Positions 1 to 9,057 are shown, counted from the first letter of the stretch. The stretch: 64,000 bases of DNA from Serratia quinivorans (GCA_900457075.1 UGYN01000002.1:3720001-3784000), one strand, 5' to 3'. Translations and numbers: made by a program. The notes: generated from the sequence alone by a model not told the origin.

Positions 1-24
1 TCCCGCGTAACTGCGGGATTTTTT
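1..24 (+). terminator. Intrinsic terminator of an upstream gene outside the window
   Basis: A 6-bp perfect stem (TCCCGC/GCGGGA) with loop GTAACT is followed directly by six T residues. It reads on the plus strand and has no gene before it in the window, so it probably ends a transcript that enters from the left. Confidence 0.75.
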
Positions 25-128
25 ATGAAGTAAAAGAATTTTATGGAATTACCTGGCGTAGGTTCACAACGCATCTAAACCACAGTACTTTATATCTTTG
101 CATCAGTGACTGGTTTGAAGGAGATTCG

Positions 129-668
129 ATGACGACATTGCCAACACGAATACCGTTACCTGAAGAGCTTTACGCGTCATTAAGGCCGCTGAGATTAGAC
201 GATGTTGATGCGTGGTCGGCGTATTTGAGTAAACCTGGCGTGATTGAACATACCAGTTGGGGGGATGTCGGCCCAACCAACCTCGAAAGGCTGATTGCTG
301 ACTATGCCGAAGGCAAAGGCTCGCTTCGTTGGGCCATTGTGGATCAGAGTGACGGTTTGCTCGGTACGGTTGGGTTGAACGAAATATCCCGCGATCATGG
401 CCGGGCGGAAATTGCCTATGATCTTGACCCAAGCCACTGTGGCCGGGGCTTGGCGACTGAGGCGGCGAGTGCCGTTATTCATTGGGCGCACACCGTTCTG
501 GGCCTTCAGCGTGTTCAGGCTACGGTTCTTGATAGCAATATATTGTCGATTGCCGTCCTGGAGCGAGTGGGCATGCAGCGCGAAGGTTTAATCAGGCAAT
601 ACCGCCGCGTGCGCGGACAGGCCAGAGATTATTGGATGTACGCGGCCATTAATCGCGCAGGGAATTGA
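129..668 (+). CDS. GNAT family N-acetyltransferase, RimJ/RimL type
   Basis: This 179-residue protein has the layout of RimJ/RimL-like acetyltransferases, which transfer acetyl from acetyl-CoA to an amino group. The region around residues 85-125 carries the acetyl-CoA binding pattern: a strand ending in AEIAYDL, then CGRGLATEA, a Q/RxxGxG/A-type loop. The C-terminal SIAVLERVGMQREG segment is the usual RimJ/L signature in which a second residue set contacts CoA. The start is supported by AGGAG about 6 nt upstream of the ATG. The substrate cannot be told from sequence. It is a single gene, converging on the HxlR gene at 680, and both stop codons lie in one hairpin. Confidence 0.85.
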   Translation: MTTLPTRIPLPEELYASLRPLRLDDVDAWSAYLSKPGVIEHTSWGDVGPTNLERLIADYAEGKGSLRWAIVDQSDGLLGTVGLNEISRDHGRAEIAYDLDPSHCGRGLATEAASAVIHWAHTVLGLQRVQATVLDSNILSIAVLERVGMQREGLIRQYRRVRGQARDYWMYAAINRAGN

Positions 669-685
669 GGTTGCCAACCTCAATT
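663..685. terminator. Shared hairpin between convergent genes
   Basis: A perfect 10-bp inverted repeat (AATTGAGGTT / AACCTCAATT) with a 3-nt GCC loop contains the stop codons of both convergent genes. T-runs are short on both sides, so it is a likely but weak bidirectional terminator. Confidence 0.5.
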
Positions 686-1054
686 TCCATCCTGTTGGCT
701 TTGCTCATCATATTTTCTCTGGCAGTCCTGAATCGTCTCCATATTCCCCAGCGTCCAATTGAACAGGATTGCAAACGGCTCCTGTAACGATTGGCCGAGT
801 GAGGTCAGTGAATACTCGACGCCCAGTACCCGCCCATCCAGAACCCTGCGTTTCACCATGCCGTTGCGCTCAAGTTTACGCAGTGTCTGAGTCAGTACGC
901 GCTGAGTGACGCCGTCAAGGCGGCGCTTAATCGCGTTGAAACGCCGTGGCTCGCGAAGCACTTCCAGCACCATCATCGACCATTTATCTGCGATCTGGTC
1001 GAGAATGATTCGGCTGGGGTAGTCGGCCCGGTAGATAGGATCTGTCTCGTTCAT
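680..1054 (-). CDS. HxlR family winged-helix transcriptional regulator
   Basis: This 124-residue protein is a single HxlR domain. Recognisable parts are the ADKWSMMVLEVL helix near residues 22-33, the RRFNAIKRRLDGVTQRVLTQTLRKLERNGMV recognition region (about 36-67) and a wing that ends in a YSLTSLGQSL segment. HxlR proteins act as dimers and often sense reactive electrophiles, frequently through a cysteine. Here the only cysteine is near the C-terminus (about residue 110). It is divergent from the enoyl-CoA hydratase gene at 1181, and a palindrome lies in the gap between them, which suggests that it controls that gene and itself. The ligand is unknown. Confidence 0.85.
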   Translation of the reverse strand: MNETDPIYRADYPSRIILDQIADKWSMMVLEVLREPRRFNAIKRRLDGVTQRVLTQTLRKLERNGMVKRRVLDGRVLGVEYSLTSLGQSLQEPFAILFNWTLGNMETIQDCQRKYDEQSQQDGN

Positions 1055-1103
1055 AGGTATCCTCCAGCATCCCTGGGATGTTTAAAGTGCGTAATTGACC
1101 CTA

Positions 1104-1120
1104 GGTATGCAAAGTATACC
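1104..1120. promoter_or_regulatory. Candidate HxlR operator
   Basis: GGTATGCAAAGTATACC is a 17-bp imperfect palindrome with GGTAT/ATACC arms. It sits in the 126-bp gap between the divergent HxlR and enoyl-CoA hydratase genes, where a self-regulating HxlR dimer would bind. This is inference from symmetry and position. Confidence 0.45.
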
Positions 1121-1180
1121 ATGCGGTGAACAGCACCCAAACCCGGTGCCACTTTCTTCCCCACCACCCAGGATATTGAC

Positions 1181-2014
1181 ATGACAGATACAGATTTCGG
1201 CAGGCTGAGTATTTCCCATGACCATGGTGTATCGACGATCACGATCGACAATCCTCCGGTCAACGTGCTTGATGTGTCTTTGATGTCGGAGATCAGCCGC
1301 TTTCTTGTTGCTGTTCGTGACGATCAGGACACGCGAGTGTTGGTATTCCAGAGCGCAAATCCCGAGTTTTTTATTGCTCATGTCGACATGACCTTAATCG
1401 ATGAGCCGCACGCTTTCGATGAGCTTGCACGCCATGCTCCAGAAGGCCTTAATCCGTTCCAGGCGTTCGGCGAGCTTCTGCGGGAGCAGCCGCAGGTCAC
1501 GATCGTCAAGCTTGCCGGGCTGGCACGCGGCGGTGGTGCCGAGTTTGTTGCGGCGGCCGACATGGCGTTTGCCGCCGAGGGACTGGCGGGGCTTGCCCAG
1601 TGTGAGGCCTTGATGGGTATCACGCCCGGCGGTGGCGCTACCCAGTATCTGACCAGCCGGATGACGCGCGGTCGTGCGCTTGAAGTGATTCTGGGTGCCG
1701 AACTGATCGACGCCGCTACGGCGGAACGTTACGGATGGATCAATCGTGCACTGCCTGCTGCCGAACTCGATGATTTCGTCGATCGGTTGGCTCGCAACAT
1801 TGCGGCATTGCCCGAGGGCGTTATTGCGGCTGCCAAACAGGCGATGCCTGCACCAGATCTGCGGGAAGGCTTTTATCGTGAGCACGATGCCTGGGCAGGG
1901 CTGTTCGCGCGGCCCGCAGCAGAAAAACTCATTCGGGGCGGATTGAAGGCAGGTGCTCAGACCCGGATTGGCGAGCGCAACCTTGAGGGCCTGCTGCGCG
2001 GCCTTGAGATCTAA
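1181..2014 (+). CDS. Enoyl-CoA hydratase/isomerase (crotonase) family protein
   Basis: This 277-residue protein has the crotonase fold. The N-terminal strand pair with IDNPPVNVLD (about 23-32) is the classical NPPxNxL motif. The first oxyanion-hole loop is seen at GLARGGGAEFVAAADMAFA (about 112-130) and the second at CEALMGITPGGGATQYL (about 140-156), where a Glu sits at the position of one catalytic acid. Family members hydrate, isomerise or cleave acyl-CoA thioesters in the cytosol. The exact substrate cannot be named. It is monocistronic and divergent from an HxlR regulator, so it may serve in detoxification or a peripheral catabolic step, not in a fad operon. Confidence 0.8.
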   Translation: MTDTDFGRLSISHDHGVSTITIDNPPVNVLDVSLMSEISRFLVAVRDDQDTRVLVFQSANPEFFIAHVDMTLIDEPHAFDELARHAPEGLNPFQAFGELLREQPQVTIVKLAGLARGGGAEFVAAADMAFAAEGLAGLAQCEALMGITPGGGATQYLTSRMTRGRALEVILGAELIDAATAERYGWINRALPAAELDDFVDRLARNIAALPEGVIAAAKQAMPAPDLREGFYREHDAWAGLFARPAAEKLIRGGLKAGAQTRIGERNLEGLLRGLEI

Positions 2015-2089
2015 AGGATGCCACTCCTGAAATCGGACCCATGCGGAAACGAAATTCCGGCATGGTTTCACCGGTATAAAGCCTACCGG

Positions 2090-3874
2090 CTAACTGGAGG
2101 CTGCCCATTGCGACAGCAATGCATAGAGTTTCGCGGGTTCCAGCGGTTTTCGCAGTACCAGATAACCTTCCTGCTCGGCCTCTTGCAAAGTGGGTGAGTT
2201 AAATTCCCCGCTGACCATGGCACCGCTGGTATTCGGCAGGCGTTCAAACAGCGCTTTCAATATATCGAACCCGCTCTCGCCAGAGCGGAGTCGTTGATCG
2301 CACAGCACGGCAAAAGGGCTGAAGCCTTCATCGATAATCGCAAATGCCTCCTCTGCACAGGCCGCACAGCGTACGGTGAGGCCCCAGGTGCTCATCAAAC
2401 TCGACCAGGCGGAAGTCACGAGTGGGTCATCGTCCACCACCAGGCAGGAACCGTACAGCGGCGCATAGCGGATGGGAGTGAGGCTATTTGAGTAACTGTT
2501 TGCGCTTTCTGGTAGCTCGCATTCGCCGTTGTAAAGGGCAAAGCGCATCCAGAAACGGGAACCCTTGCCTTCAACGGATTGCATGCCGTATTTCACCTTC
2601 ATCAGTTTGGCGCAGCGTGCCACTACCGCCAGCCCTAATCCGTGGCCGGCACTATCGATTTTCCACGCCAGCTCAGGGCGATAATAGGGGGAAAAAACTT
2701 TGCCTTTCTCTTCGTCGGCGATGCCAACGCCGGTATCCCAAACTTCAATTAAGCATTCCGCTCCCTGAGGGCGGATGGCTATCAGCACGCCTCCTTTTTG
2801 CGTATAACGCAGTGCATTTTGTATCAGGTTAATCAGTGATTGCCTGATGAGTAGCTGATCGCCCATCACATAGATTCGGCGCTTGGGCCGCCATGCCCGT
2901 AATGATAATGCCCGGCTGTTCGCCTCTTCGCGAAACAGGGTCATCACCGAGTCGAGCAGCATTCCAATGTCCACATGGGTCGTTGCCGTGCTGACGTTGC
3001 CGGATTCAATCTTGCTGAGATCGAGTAAGGAATTAAACATAAGATGCACGGATCTTACGCTTTGCTGCAGATCCAATAGCTGAGGGATGAGCGTGACATC
3101 GCGGTTTTTATGGATAATGGCTTCGATCAAAAAACCCATGGCGTGCACCGGTTGACGCAAATCATGACTGGCGGTAGTAAGAAATTGGTTTTTATCCAAT
3201 AACGCCTGCTCTGCTTCCTCTTTGGCCTGCCTGAATTGCTCCGCAAGACGGGAGCTTTCCTCTTCGAGACGGGCTTGCTGGATAAAGAATTTATGGGAGC
3301 TTAATGCGTGGCGGTAGATGGCGAACCCATAAAGCAGGTTAAGCATCAGCACAATAAGCATGACATCGTTTAATCGCCAGATGATGCCAATATTCAGTAT
3401 GCTCCAGCAGGAAAAGAAAAACAGGGTAAAGGTGCTAATGACTGGCGTTAAATGTGTTGCGTTGGCCGCAACGATAGCCGCGATACTGATGTTCAATAAT
3501 AAGAAAAAATCAAAGTTGTTTATTTGTGGTGTGATTATATATAACGAAGAAATACCCAGCCCATGAACGAAGGCAACTTTATTGATATGGGGTAACCAGC
3601 GGCGAAGAATAACGTCCGCATCTTTTTTTATTGTTTCTCTCTTATAGCTGCGATGCCATAACCTGATGGCGACGGCGCAGAACAAATATAAGACTATCCA
3701 GAGGCTAATCGGCCATAGGTTTTCACCCAGTAAATAAATCCAAATAGCGAAAGGAATACCAACAAAGGGCACTGCGCTGAAGCTAAATACCAGGCGTATA
3801 AATGTATTGTCCAGCAGACGGATTTGCGCACGGGGAGAAATACCATCATCTTGTAAAGATTGAAGTAACTTCAT
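2090..3874 (-). CDS. Hybrid sensor histidine kinase with C-terminal receiver
   Basis: The 594-residue protein starts with about six hydrophobic segments (residues 27-190), followed by a short coiled coil (about 200-228). The HisKA helix has the phospho-accepting His at about 237 (SHDLRQPVHAMGF), then an HATPase_c domain with an N-box (LINLIQNALRY), DTGVGI and a GLGLAV G-box. The C-terminal receiver has the DDD acidic pocket and the phospho-acceptor Asp at about 526 (VLCDQRL). Kinases with HDLRQP boxes usually pair with LuxR-type regulators, and one follows upstream here with a 4-bp ATGA overlap. No sensing domain other than the membrane block is visible, so the signal is unknown. The nearby lipoprotein and autotransporter genes are possible targets. 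Confidence 0.9.
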   Translation of the reverse strand: MKLLQSLQDDGISPRAQIRLLDNTFIRLVFSFSAVPFVGIPFAIWIYLLGENLWPISLWIVLYLFCAVAIRLWHRSYKRETIKKDADVILRRWLPHINKVAFVHGLGISSLYIITPQINNFDFFLLLNISIAAIVAANATHLTPVISTFTLFFFSCWSILNIGIIWRLNDVMLIVLMLNLLYGFAIYRHALSSHKFFIQQARLEEESSRLAEQFRQAKEEAEQALLDKNQFLTTASHDLRQPVHAMGFLIEAIIHKNRDVTLIPQLLDLQQSVRSVHLMFNSLLDLSKIESGNVSTATTHVDIGMLLDSVMTLFREEANSRALSLRAWRPKRRIYVMGDQLLIRQSLINLIQNALRYTQKGGVLIAIRPQGAECLIEVWDTGVGIADEEKGKVFSPYYRPELAWKIDSAGHGLGLAVVARCAKLMKVKYGMQSVEGKGSRFWMRFALYNGECELPESANSYSNSLTPIRYAPLYGSCLVVDDDPLVTSAWSSLMSTWGLTVRCAACAEEAFAIIDEGFSPFAVLCDQRLRSGESGFDILKALFERLPNTSGAMVSGEFNSPTLQEAEQEGYLVLRKPLEPAKLYALLSQWAASS

Positions 3875-4503
3875 TGTAATGGCCCCGATCTGCCGTGGAG
3901 CAGGGTGATCGCCTCTACCCGACTATTCACCCCTATCTTTTTCAGAATATTACTGATGTGCTCTTTAACTGTTGGCTCTGAAATTGAAAGTTGCGAGGCT
4001 ATTCTTTTATTAGGAAAACCACGCAACATCATGGCAAGCACTTCAACCTGTCGCGGCGTTAGATTTAAATGTTGCAAATGGTTTTGGACTGGTGTTACAC
4101 CCGTCGCATTATCCTGAGGAAACCATAGTCGATTGTCTGTGAGTGTGGCTACGGCTTTGGCGAATAATTCAGGAGATTCATTTTTAAGCACGAAACCGTG
4201 ACCACCGGCCTCTCGAACCTTTTGCCATATTTCATTGTTGTCGTCGCCACTCACCACCAATAAGCGAATTTGTGAATAACGTTCATTCATCTCTTTGAGG
4301 AATTTAAGCGCCGTGCCATTGGATAGCCAAAAATCTATAACCATTAAACGAGGAGGGCCATTTAGCATAATGTGGCGATAGCAATGATCTTCGTTGGTCG
4401 CCATGTGGACATGTTTAAATCGACAATGCGTATTAAGAAAATTGGCGATGCCACTTGCCACCAAAGGATGGTCATCAACGACCAGTGCATACTCCTGTCC
4501 CAA
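3871..4503 (-). CDS. LuxR/NarL-type response regulator
   Basis: The 210-residue protein has an N-terminal receiver with acidic residues VVDDHP at 8-13 and the phospho-Asp at residue 57 (VIDFWL). The C-terminal LuxR helix-turn-helix (about 145-205) shows LTPRQVEVLAMM, IASQLSISEPTVKEHISNILKKIG. It is the first gene of a two-gene unit with the hybrid kinase downstream, and the start and stop codons overlap by 4 bp, so the pair is almost certainly translated together. The kinase has its own receiver, so the phosphotransfer path is not simple. Targets are unknown. Confidence 0.92.
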   Translation of the reverse strand: MGQEYALVVDDHPLVASGIANFLNTHCRFKHVHMATNEDHCYRHIMLNGPPRLMVIDFWLSNGTALKFLKEMNERYSQIRLLVVSGDDNNEIWQKVREAGGHGFVLKNESPELFAKAVATLTDNRLWFPQDNATGVTPVQNHLQHLNLTPRQVEVLAMMLRGFPNKRIASQLSISEPTVKEHISNILKKIGVNSRVEAITLLHGRSGPLQ

Positions 4504-4557
4504 AGCTAGCTCCTTCGTATAAACGTATCGGATGGTTCCGGTAATCTCTTATTATCC

Positions 4558-4584
4558 ACCCTCCCTACTTTAGGAGGGTTTTTT
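4558..4584 (+). terminator. Isolated intrinsic terminator on the plus strand
   Basis: A 7-bp stem (ACCCTCC/GGAGGGT) with loop CTACTTTA runs into a T tract. No plus-strand gene precedes it: the region before it is the start of the minus-strand response regulator. It could end a short unannotated transcript starting near 4520-4530, where TATAAA at 4518-4523 resembles a -10 box, or shield the lipoprotein gene from read-through. Confidence 0.65.
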
Positions 4585-4680
4585 CGTTTAGGAAAGAGAA
4601 ATATATTATGCGGGGATTTGGATAAGATAAAACATAGAGCCATTCAGCGTTTGGATCTGTTTGGTTGAAAAGGATAATTT

Positions 4681-4995
4681 ATGAAGAAACCATTTATCGC
4701 TCTGGCCGTTACTTTACTGGTCGCCGGTTGTTCAACGTTGAAAACCGATCAGGCAATACCTTTGCTGCAGGCGGAAACGGCTAAAATGCTGGGTCTGGGC
4801 TCATCAGACGAAATTACCGTGACCAATGTTAACGGCGCCCAGCCCGACGCACTCGGTGGACAAAAACTCACTTACCGCGCCACCACTGAAAAAGGGCGAA
4901 TTTTCGACTGCTCTTCGATGATGATGCCAGGGTTTTTAGGATCTGCGCCATCGCTGACCGCCCCGAGTTGTACCCCGGTTGTCACGCATAAATAA
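4681..4995 (+). CDS. Small putative lipoprotein
   Basis: This 104-residue protein starts with a lipoprotein signal: KK, a hydrophobic stretch, and lipobox LVAGC with Cys at residue 17. Residues after the cysteine are S-T, which predicts outer-membrane sorting rather than retention at the inner membrane. The rest contains an LKTDQAIPLLQAETAKMLGL helix and two further cysteines near the C-terminus (about 76 and 97) that could form a disulfide. I do not recognise a named family. The stretch DEITVTNVNG followed by a YRATTEKGRIFDC strand is reminiscent of small enterobacterial lipoproteins of unknown function. The start is preceded by AAAGGA. Confidence 0.75.
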   Translation: MKKPFIALAVTLLVAGCSTLKTDQAIPLLQAETAKMLGLGSSDEITVTNVNGAQPDALGGQKLTYRATTEKGRIFDCSSMMMPGFLGSAPSLTAPSCTPVVTHK

Positions 4996-5213
4996 TCTCC
5001 TGTGGGCGTGAGCCGAGGGGAAAATCAGTATTGACCCGCAAGCCCAATAAGTTTGGCATCGAGGCGTTAGTGCTGGGGGGGCAATAAGCTTGCGTCTCGA
5101 TGGCAATCAGTTTGTGTTTGCGGCATTACGCACTCTACACCCTCTAATACATTGAATTTTTCATATAAATAATAATTTTGATGGCTCTAAGTTAATTAGG
5201 CCGGAGAGAAAAC

Positions 5214-8200
5214 ATGAAAGATAAAATATCGCATCATTTAGCGGTAAGAAAACCGCTTTCCAAAATTTACCTCGCACTTTTCTCCGCGCCATTGCTATTG
5301 ATGGGGTCTGCCGATATGGCTCGGGCCGACGATGTTATATTCGATGGTGAATCCAAAGTGACAGAACCCTTAGCCTACAGCGGGAATGTTTACGTCGGTC
5401 GCAATCAAAGTGGAAACCTGTTGATAGATAATGGCCAGGTCGGCGGCTATAACATCAATATCGGCACCCGCTCAGACGGCAAAATTTATGAAAGCCTGGT
5501 CACGGTCAGAGGACCTAATGCGGTATTGAGTGCCGTAAACGATCAAAATGTTCTGCGTGGCAGTTTAAATCTCGGCCAGGGGACATTGCGGGTTGAAGAT
5601 GGCGGGCTGGCCAGTGCGAAAGAAATTATCGTCGGCACTACCGGGGGTTACGACAGCCATTTGAATGTCATAGGTGCCGGTTCCAGGGTTACCAGCGACA
5701 GGCTTGGCATCGGCTTTGGACAGGGCGCGCGTTCCACCCTGCTGATTGAAGATGGCGGGGTGGTGACAACCACGGCCGCCGCCAGAATAGACAGCGGATT
5801 CAAGCCTGATGAGGCCGACAAGCTGAACCCCAAAGCCACGGTGACGGGTAAAAACTCGCAGTGGAACATCAGCCAAACGCTCACGGCCAACGGCGATGTG
5901 GACGTGCTCAATGGCGGCGTGGTTAACGTCGGCAGCGCGGAAATTGCCGGCGTTTCCGGCTCGCGCAAAACTGCCGAGCTTTATATTGCTGGTGAAGGCT
6001 CGCGCTTTACCAGTGCCGGCAGCGTCAACGTGGGAGATTATGGCAACGGTGTGCTGTCGGTGGTGGACGGCGGAACATTCTCCGCCGGGGCTAACGAGCT
6101 GCGGTTGGGCGATACCGGTTCCGGTTCGAACAGGGGCGCGCTAATCATCGGCAGCCGCGGCAATATGGATACCGGCACCGGCCTGACCGAACCCACGCTC
6201 GGTGCGGCGGGCGGCGCGGGTACCCTTGATGCCCAAACGGTGGTCAATCTGCGCGGTGGGTTATTCGGTAGCTATGTGTACTTTAACCATACCTCCGACA
6301 ACTATGATTTCCGCAATAAGATGGTTGGCGAAGGTGAGGTGATCAACACCGCCGGGCAGACGACGCTGAGCGGGGATCTTACCCAGCTTAAGGCGAACGT
6401 AACCGCCCGTGGCGGTAAAATCATCATTAACAGCGATATCAATACGCAGCCAGAAGACAGTCCTTTCGACGTGCAGACCCTGAGTGCCGAGAATGGCGGT
6501 ACGTTGATTCTTAATGCGACAGCCGGCTCTGACGTCAGCAATGGTCTGGGTTACAGCAGTGCTGCGTCAATCAAATCCGGCGGCACGCTGGGCGGCAATG
6601 GCACTTTAGGTCAGACAGAAATTCAGTCCGGTGGTCACATTTCCCCTGGCGACGGGAATATTGGCACTCTGACGCTGAAACGCTATCTGAACTTCATTGG
6701 TGAATCTTTCTACGACGTTGATATCGCCGGTGATGGCAGTAGTGACAAACTGCTGGTTACGGGGAAAACCACTATCAGCGATCAAGCGAAGGTGCAGGTG
6801 ACTGCGCTGGACCCGCAAACCAGCTATCAGACCGGCCAAAGCTATCGTATTTTAACCTCGGAAGGGGGAATTGACGGGCAGTTCGCCGAAGCGGTCTCAA
6901 AATCTGCGTTCCTGGATGTTGCGCTCAAACACGAGGCTAACGCCGTGGATTTGACGATTGCGCAGAAAGGCGGCGGTGAAAATCCGGGTGGTGAGAACCC
7001 AGGCGGCGAGAACCCAGGCGGTGAAAATCCGGGAGGCGAAAACCCTGGCGGCGAGAATCCGGGGGGTGAAAACCCAGGCGGTGAGGGGCCGGGAGAAGGC
7101 AGCGGCAAGCCAGGTATTTTCCAGACGGTGGCACAAACCGACAACCAATGGAATACCGCGGGTGCGCTCTCGACTCTGGCGCAAGGTGGCCCTTCATTGG
7201 CCCTGTACAACTCACTGTTGTTATTGAGTGCACCCGAAGCTCGTGAGGCATTCAATCAACTTTCTGGTGAGGTCTATCCCTCCATGCAATCTAACCTGAT
7301 TGCCGGCAGCACCATGCTGTTCAATGTGCTCAATCAGCGCATGTTGCGCGCTTTTGATAACGATACGTTGCCCGTTCCGCCATTGGCGATGACGCTGGTT
7401 CAACCGGCGCAGGCCGAAAACAGTGGCGTGTGGGGGCAGACGTTTGGCTCATGGGCAAGAAACAGCGGTAACGACAACGTTGGAAAACTCGATGGCAACA
7501 CCAGCGGTTTCCTGCTGGGGGCAGACCATAAATTAGCGGATAGCAGTGTTCGCGTTGGTGGATATTTTGGTTATAGCCGCGGTGATTATGATGTCGATAG
7601 CCGCCGCTCCAAGTCCGATAGCGATAATTATCACCTCGGTCTGTATGCCGCAGGGCAGCAAGGCGCCTTCTCGTTACGTGGCGCGTTGGGTTACACCTGG
7701 CACCGGCTGGAAAATGAGCGCAACGTTAACTTCGGTAATTACTCGGATCGGCTTAAGGCAGACTATGATGCCGACTCGCTGCTGGCGTTCACCGAAGCGG
7801 GCTACCGTTTTGGGCAGTCGGACGCGAACCTTGAGCCCTTCGTCAATCTGAGCTACATCCGTCTGCATACGGATAACTTCGAGGAAAGTGGCGGTGCCGC
7901 AGCGCTTAGCGTGCGTAATGAAACGATGAATACCTTCTATTCCACGTTGGGCGTGCGCGGTACGGTTGAACTGCCGCAGAACGTCAGTCTTTACGGCTCA
8001 CTGGGTTGGCAGCATGCCTACGGCGATAAAACCACCTCTTCGCGTATGGCCTTTGCCGGCAGCGATGCGTTTACCACGCAGGGCACTGCGGTTGATGACA
8101 ACCTGATGGTGGCGGACGTCGGGGTGAGCGTGAAGCTGTCGCGCTCCACTAGCCTGGATCTCGGCTATCAGGGGCAATACGGTTCCGATACCCAGGTTAA

Positions 8201-8234
8201 TGCCGTTAATGCCAACATCCGATGGTCATTCTGA
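5214..8234 (+). CDS. Type V (classical) autotransporter adhesin-like protein
   Basis: The 1006-residue protein has a signal peptide that should be cut after MARA near residue 39. It then has a long passenger rich in Gly, Asn and Val with short repeating strands, of the VxDGGxxxxxxxxxVG type, typical of a right-handed beta-helix (about 40-585). A low-complexity Gly-Gly-Glu-Asn-Pro linker (587-626) follows. The C-terminal 270 residues form an autotransporter beta-barrel: it opens around SGVWGQTFGSWARNSG and ends in aromatic F (RWSF), as outer-membrane barrels do. Function by family would be surface adhesion or aggregation. No protease triad or enzymatic domain is visible. A GGAGAG ribosome site lies before the ATG. 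Confidence 0.92.
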   Translation: MKDKISHHLAVRKPLSKIYLALFSAPLLLMGSADMARADDVIFDGESKVTEPLAYSGNVYVGRNQSGNLLIDNGQVGGYNINIGTRSDGKIYESLVTVRGPNAVLSAVNDQNVLRGSLNLGQGTLRVEDGGLASAKEIIVGTTGGYDSHLNVIGAGSRVTSDRLGIGFGQGARSTLLIEDGGVVTTTAAARIDSGFKPDEADKLNPKATVTGKNSQWNISQTLTANGDVDVLNGGVVNVGSAEIAGVSGSRKTAELYIAGEGSRFTSAGSVNVGDYGNGVLSVVDGGTFSAGANELRLGDTGSGSNRGALIIGSRGNMDTGTGLTEPTLGAAGGAGTLDAQTVVNLRGGLFGSYVYFNHTSDNYDFRNKMVGEGEVINTAGQTTLSGDLTQLKANVTARGGKIIINSDINTQPEDSPFDVQTLSAENGGTLILNATAGSDVSNGLGYSSAASIKSGGTLGGNGTLGQTEIQSGGHISPGDGNIGTLTLKRYLNFIGESFYDVDIAGDGSSDKLLVTGKTTISDQAKVQVTALDPQTSYQTGQSYRILTSEGGIDGQFAEAVSKSAFLDVALKHEANAVDLTIAQKGGGENPGGENPGGENPGGENPGGENPGGENPGGENPGGEGPGEGSGKPGIFQTVAQTDNQWNTAGALSTLAQGGPSLALYNSLLLLSAPEAREAFNQLSGEVYPSMQSNLIAGSTMLFNVLNQRMLRAFDNDTLPVPPLAMTLVQPAQAENSGVWGQTFGSWARNSGNDNVGKLDGNTSGFLLGADHKLADSSVRVGGYFGYSRGDYDVDSRRSKSDSDNYHLGLYAAGQQGAFSLRGALGYTWHRLENERNVNFGNYSDRLKADYDADSLLAFTEAGYRFGQSDANLEPFVNLSYIRLHTDNFEESGGAAALSVRNETMNTFYSTLGVRGTVELPQNVSLYGSLGWQHAYGDKTTSSRMAFAGSDAFTTQGTAVDDNLMVADVGVSVKLSRSTSLDLGYQGQYGSDTQVNAVNANIRWSF
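6972..7091 (+). repeat. 15-bp coding minisatellite (GGENP linker)
   Basis: Eight in-frame 15-bp units encode seven GGENP copies and a final GGEGP, residues 587-626 of the autotransporter. Units differ at third codon positions (GGC/GGT/GGA/GGG, GAA/GAG, AAT/AAC, CCG/CCA/CCT). The array sits between passenger and barrel and could vary in length by slippage without breaking the frame. Confidence 0.92.
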
Positions 8235-8256
8235 TTTCTTGATAAATTCGGTTTGG

Positions 8257-9057
8257 TTATAACGGGGTATCGTTGGGCAACAGATTATCGTTGCCTGGCG
8301 GTATCTCGTCTCTCTGTGGCAGGTCTGGGTCCTCAGACGAAGAGTGCTCAAGCAGCTTAAATAACGCGGTTCGTTCATCCTCGCTCAAGTCCCGCCATTC
8401 GCCCAGCGCTAACCCTTCCAGACTGATGTTCATAATGCGCACGCGCTCAAGTTTGGTGACTTGATAGCCAAAGTATTTACACATACGGCGGATTTGGCGG
8501 TTAAGCCCCTGCACCAGCGTAATGCGTAACACCTGCGGAGCTTCTTGCTCCACCTGGCATTTATGGGTCACCTTGCCCAATATCGGCACGCCCGCTCCCA
8601 TGCCCTGAATAAACTCATCGGTCAGCGGTTTGTCGACGGTGACCAGGTACTCTTTTTGGTGATTGTTGCCGGCGCGCAGGATCTTATTGACCAGTTCACC
8701 GCGGTTGGTCAGAAAAATCAGCCCCTGAGAGTCTTTATCCAGGCGGCCGACGGGGAAGGTGCGCTGGCTGTGGTTAACGAAATCACCGATGTTGTTCGGC
8801 ACGTGTTTACCCATGCTGGTGATGATGCCCACGGGTTTATTCAGCGCGATCAGCACCAAATCTGCATCATTACGCGGCTCTATCTGTTGCCCATTAACAC
8901 TCACAACATCCCCAATAAATACCGGCGCACCCACCTCGGCCAGGTTATCGTTGATAAAAACCTTACCCAGTTTGATATAGCGATCGGCCTGACGGCGGGA
9001 ACAGATACCGCTGTCGCTAATGTATTTATTCAGGCGAATGGATGATTGAGTTGGCAT
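8257..9057 (-). CDS. rluF: 23S rRNA pseudouridine(2604) synthase RluF
   Basis: This 266-residue protein begins with an S4 RNA-binding domain ([21 protein letters not shown], residues 8-28). The pseudouridine synthase core follows, with the catalytic Asp at residue 107 in [10 protein letters not shown], the same number as in E. coli RluF. The conserved NKPVGIIT and [16 protein letters not shown] stretches mark the RsuA/RluBEF group, and the Asn-Arg-Gln-Ile-Arg-Arg-Met motif fits RluF. The enzyme makes pseudouridine at position 2604 of 23S rRNA, and can also act on tRNA-Tyr U35. The last 40 residues are polar and acidic, probably disordered. It is a single gene divergent from the small secreted protein at 9202. 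Confidence 0.92.
   Translation of the reverse strand: MPTQSSIRLNKYISDSGICSRRQADRYIKLGKVFINDNLAEVGAPVFIGDVVSVNGQQIEPRNDADLVLIALNKPVGIITSMGKHVPNNIGDFVNHSQRTFPVGRLDKDSQGLIFLTNRGELVNKILRAGNNHQKEYLVTVDKPLTDEFIQGMGAGVPILGKVTHKCQVEQEAPQVLRITLVQGLNRQIRRMCKYFGYQVTKLERVRIMNISLEGLALGEWRDLSEDERTALFKLLEHSSSEDPDLPQRDEIPPGNDNLLPNDTPL

Noticed and set aside
6972..7091. Possible CRISPR array
   Set aside because: The 15-bp units are adjacent with no spacers, and they encode protein.
6842..7255. A Pro/Ser/Phe-rich repeat protein on the minus strand
   Set aside because: It is the antisense reading of the GGENP minisatellite in the autotransporter gene.
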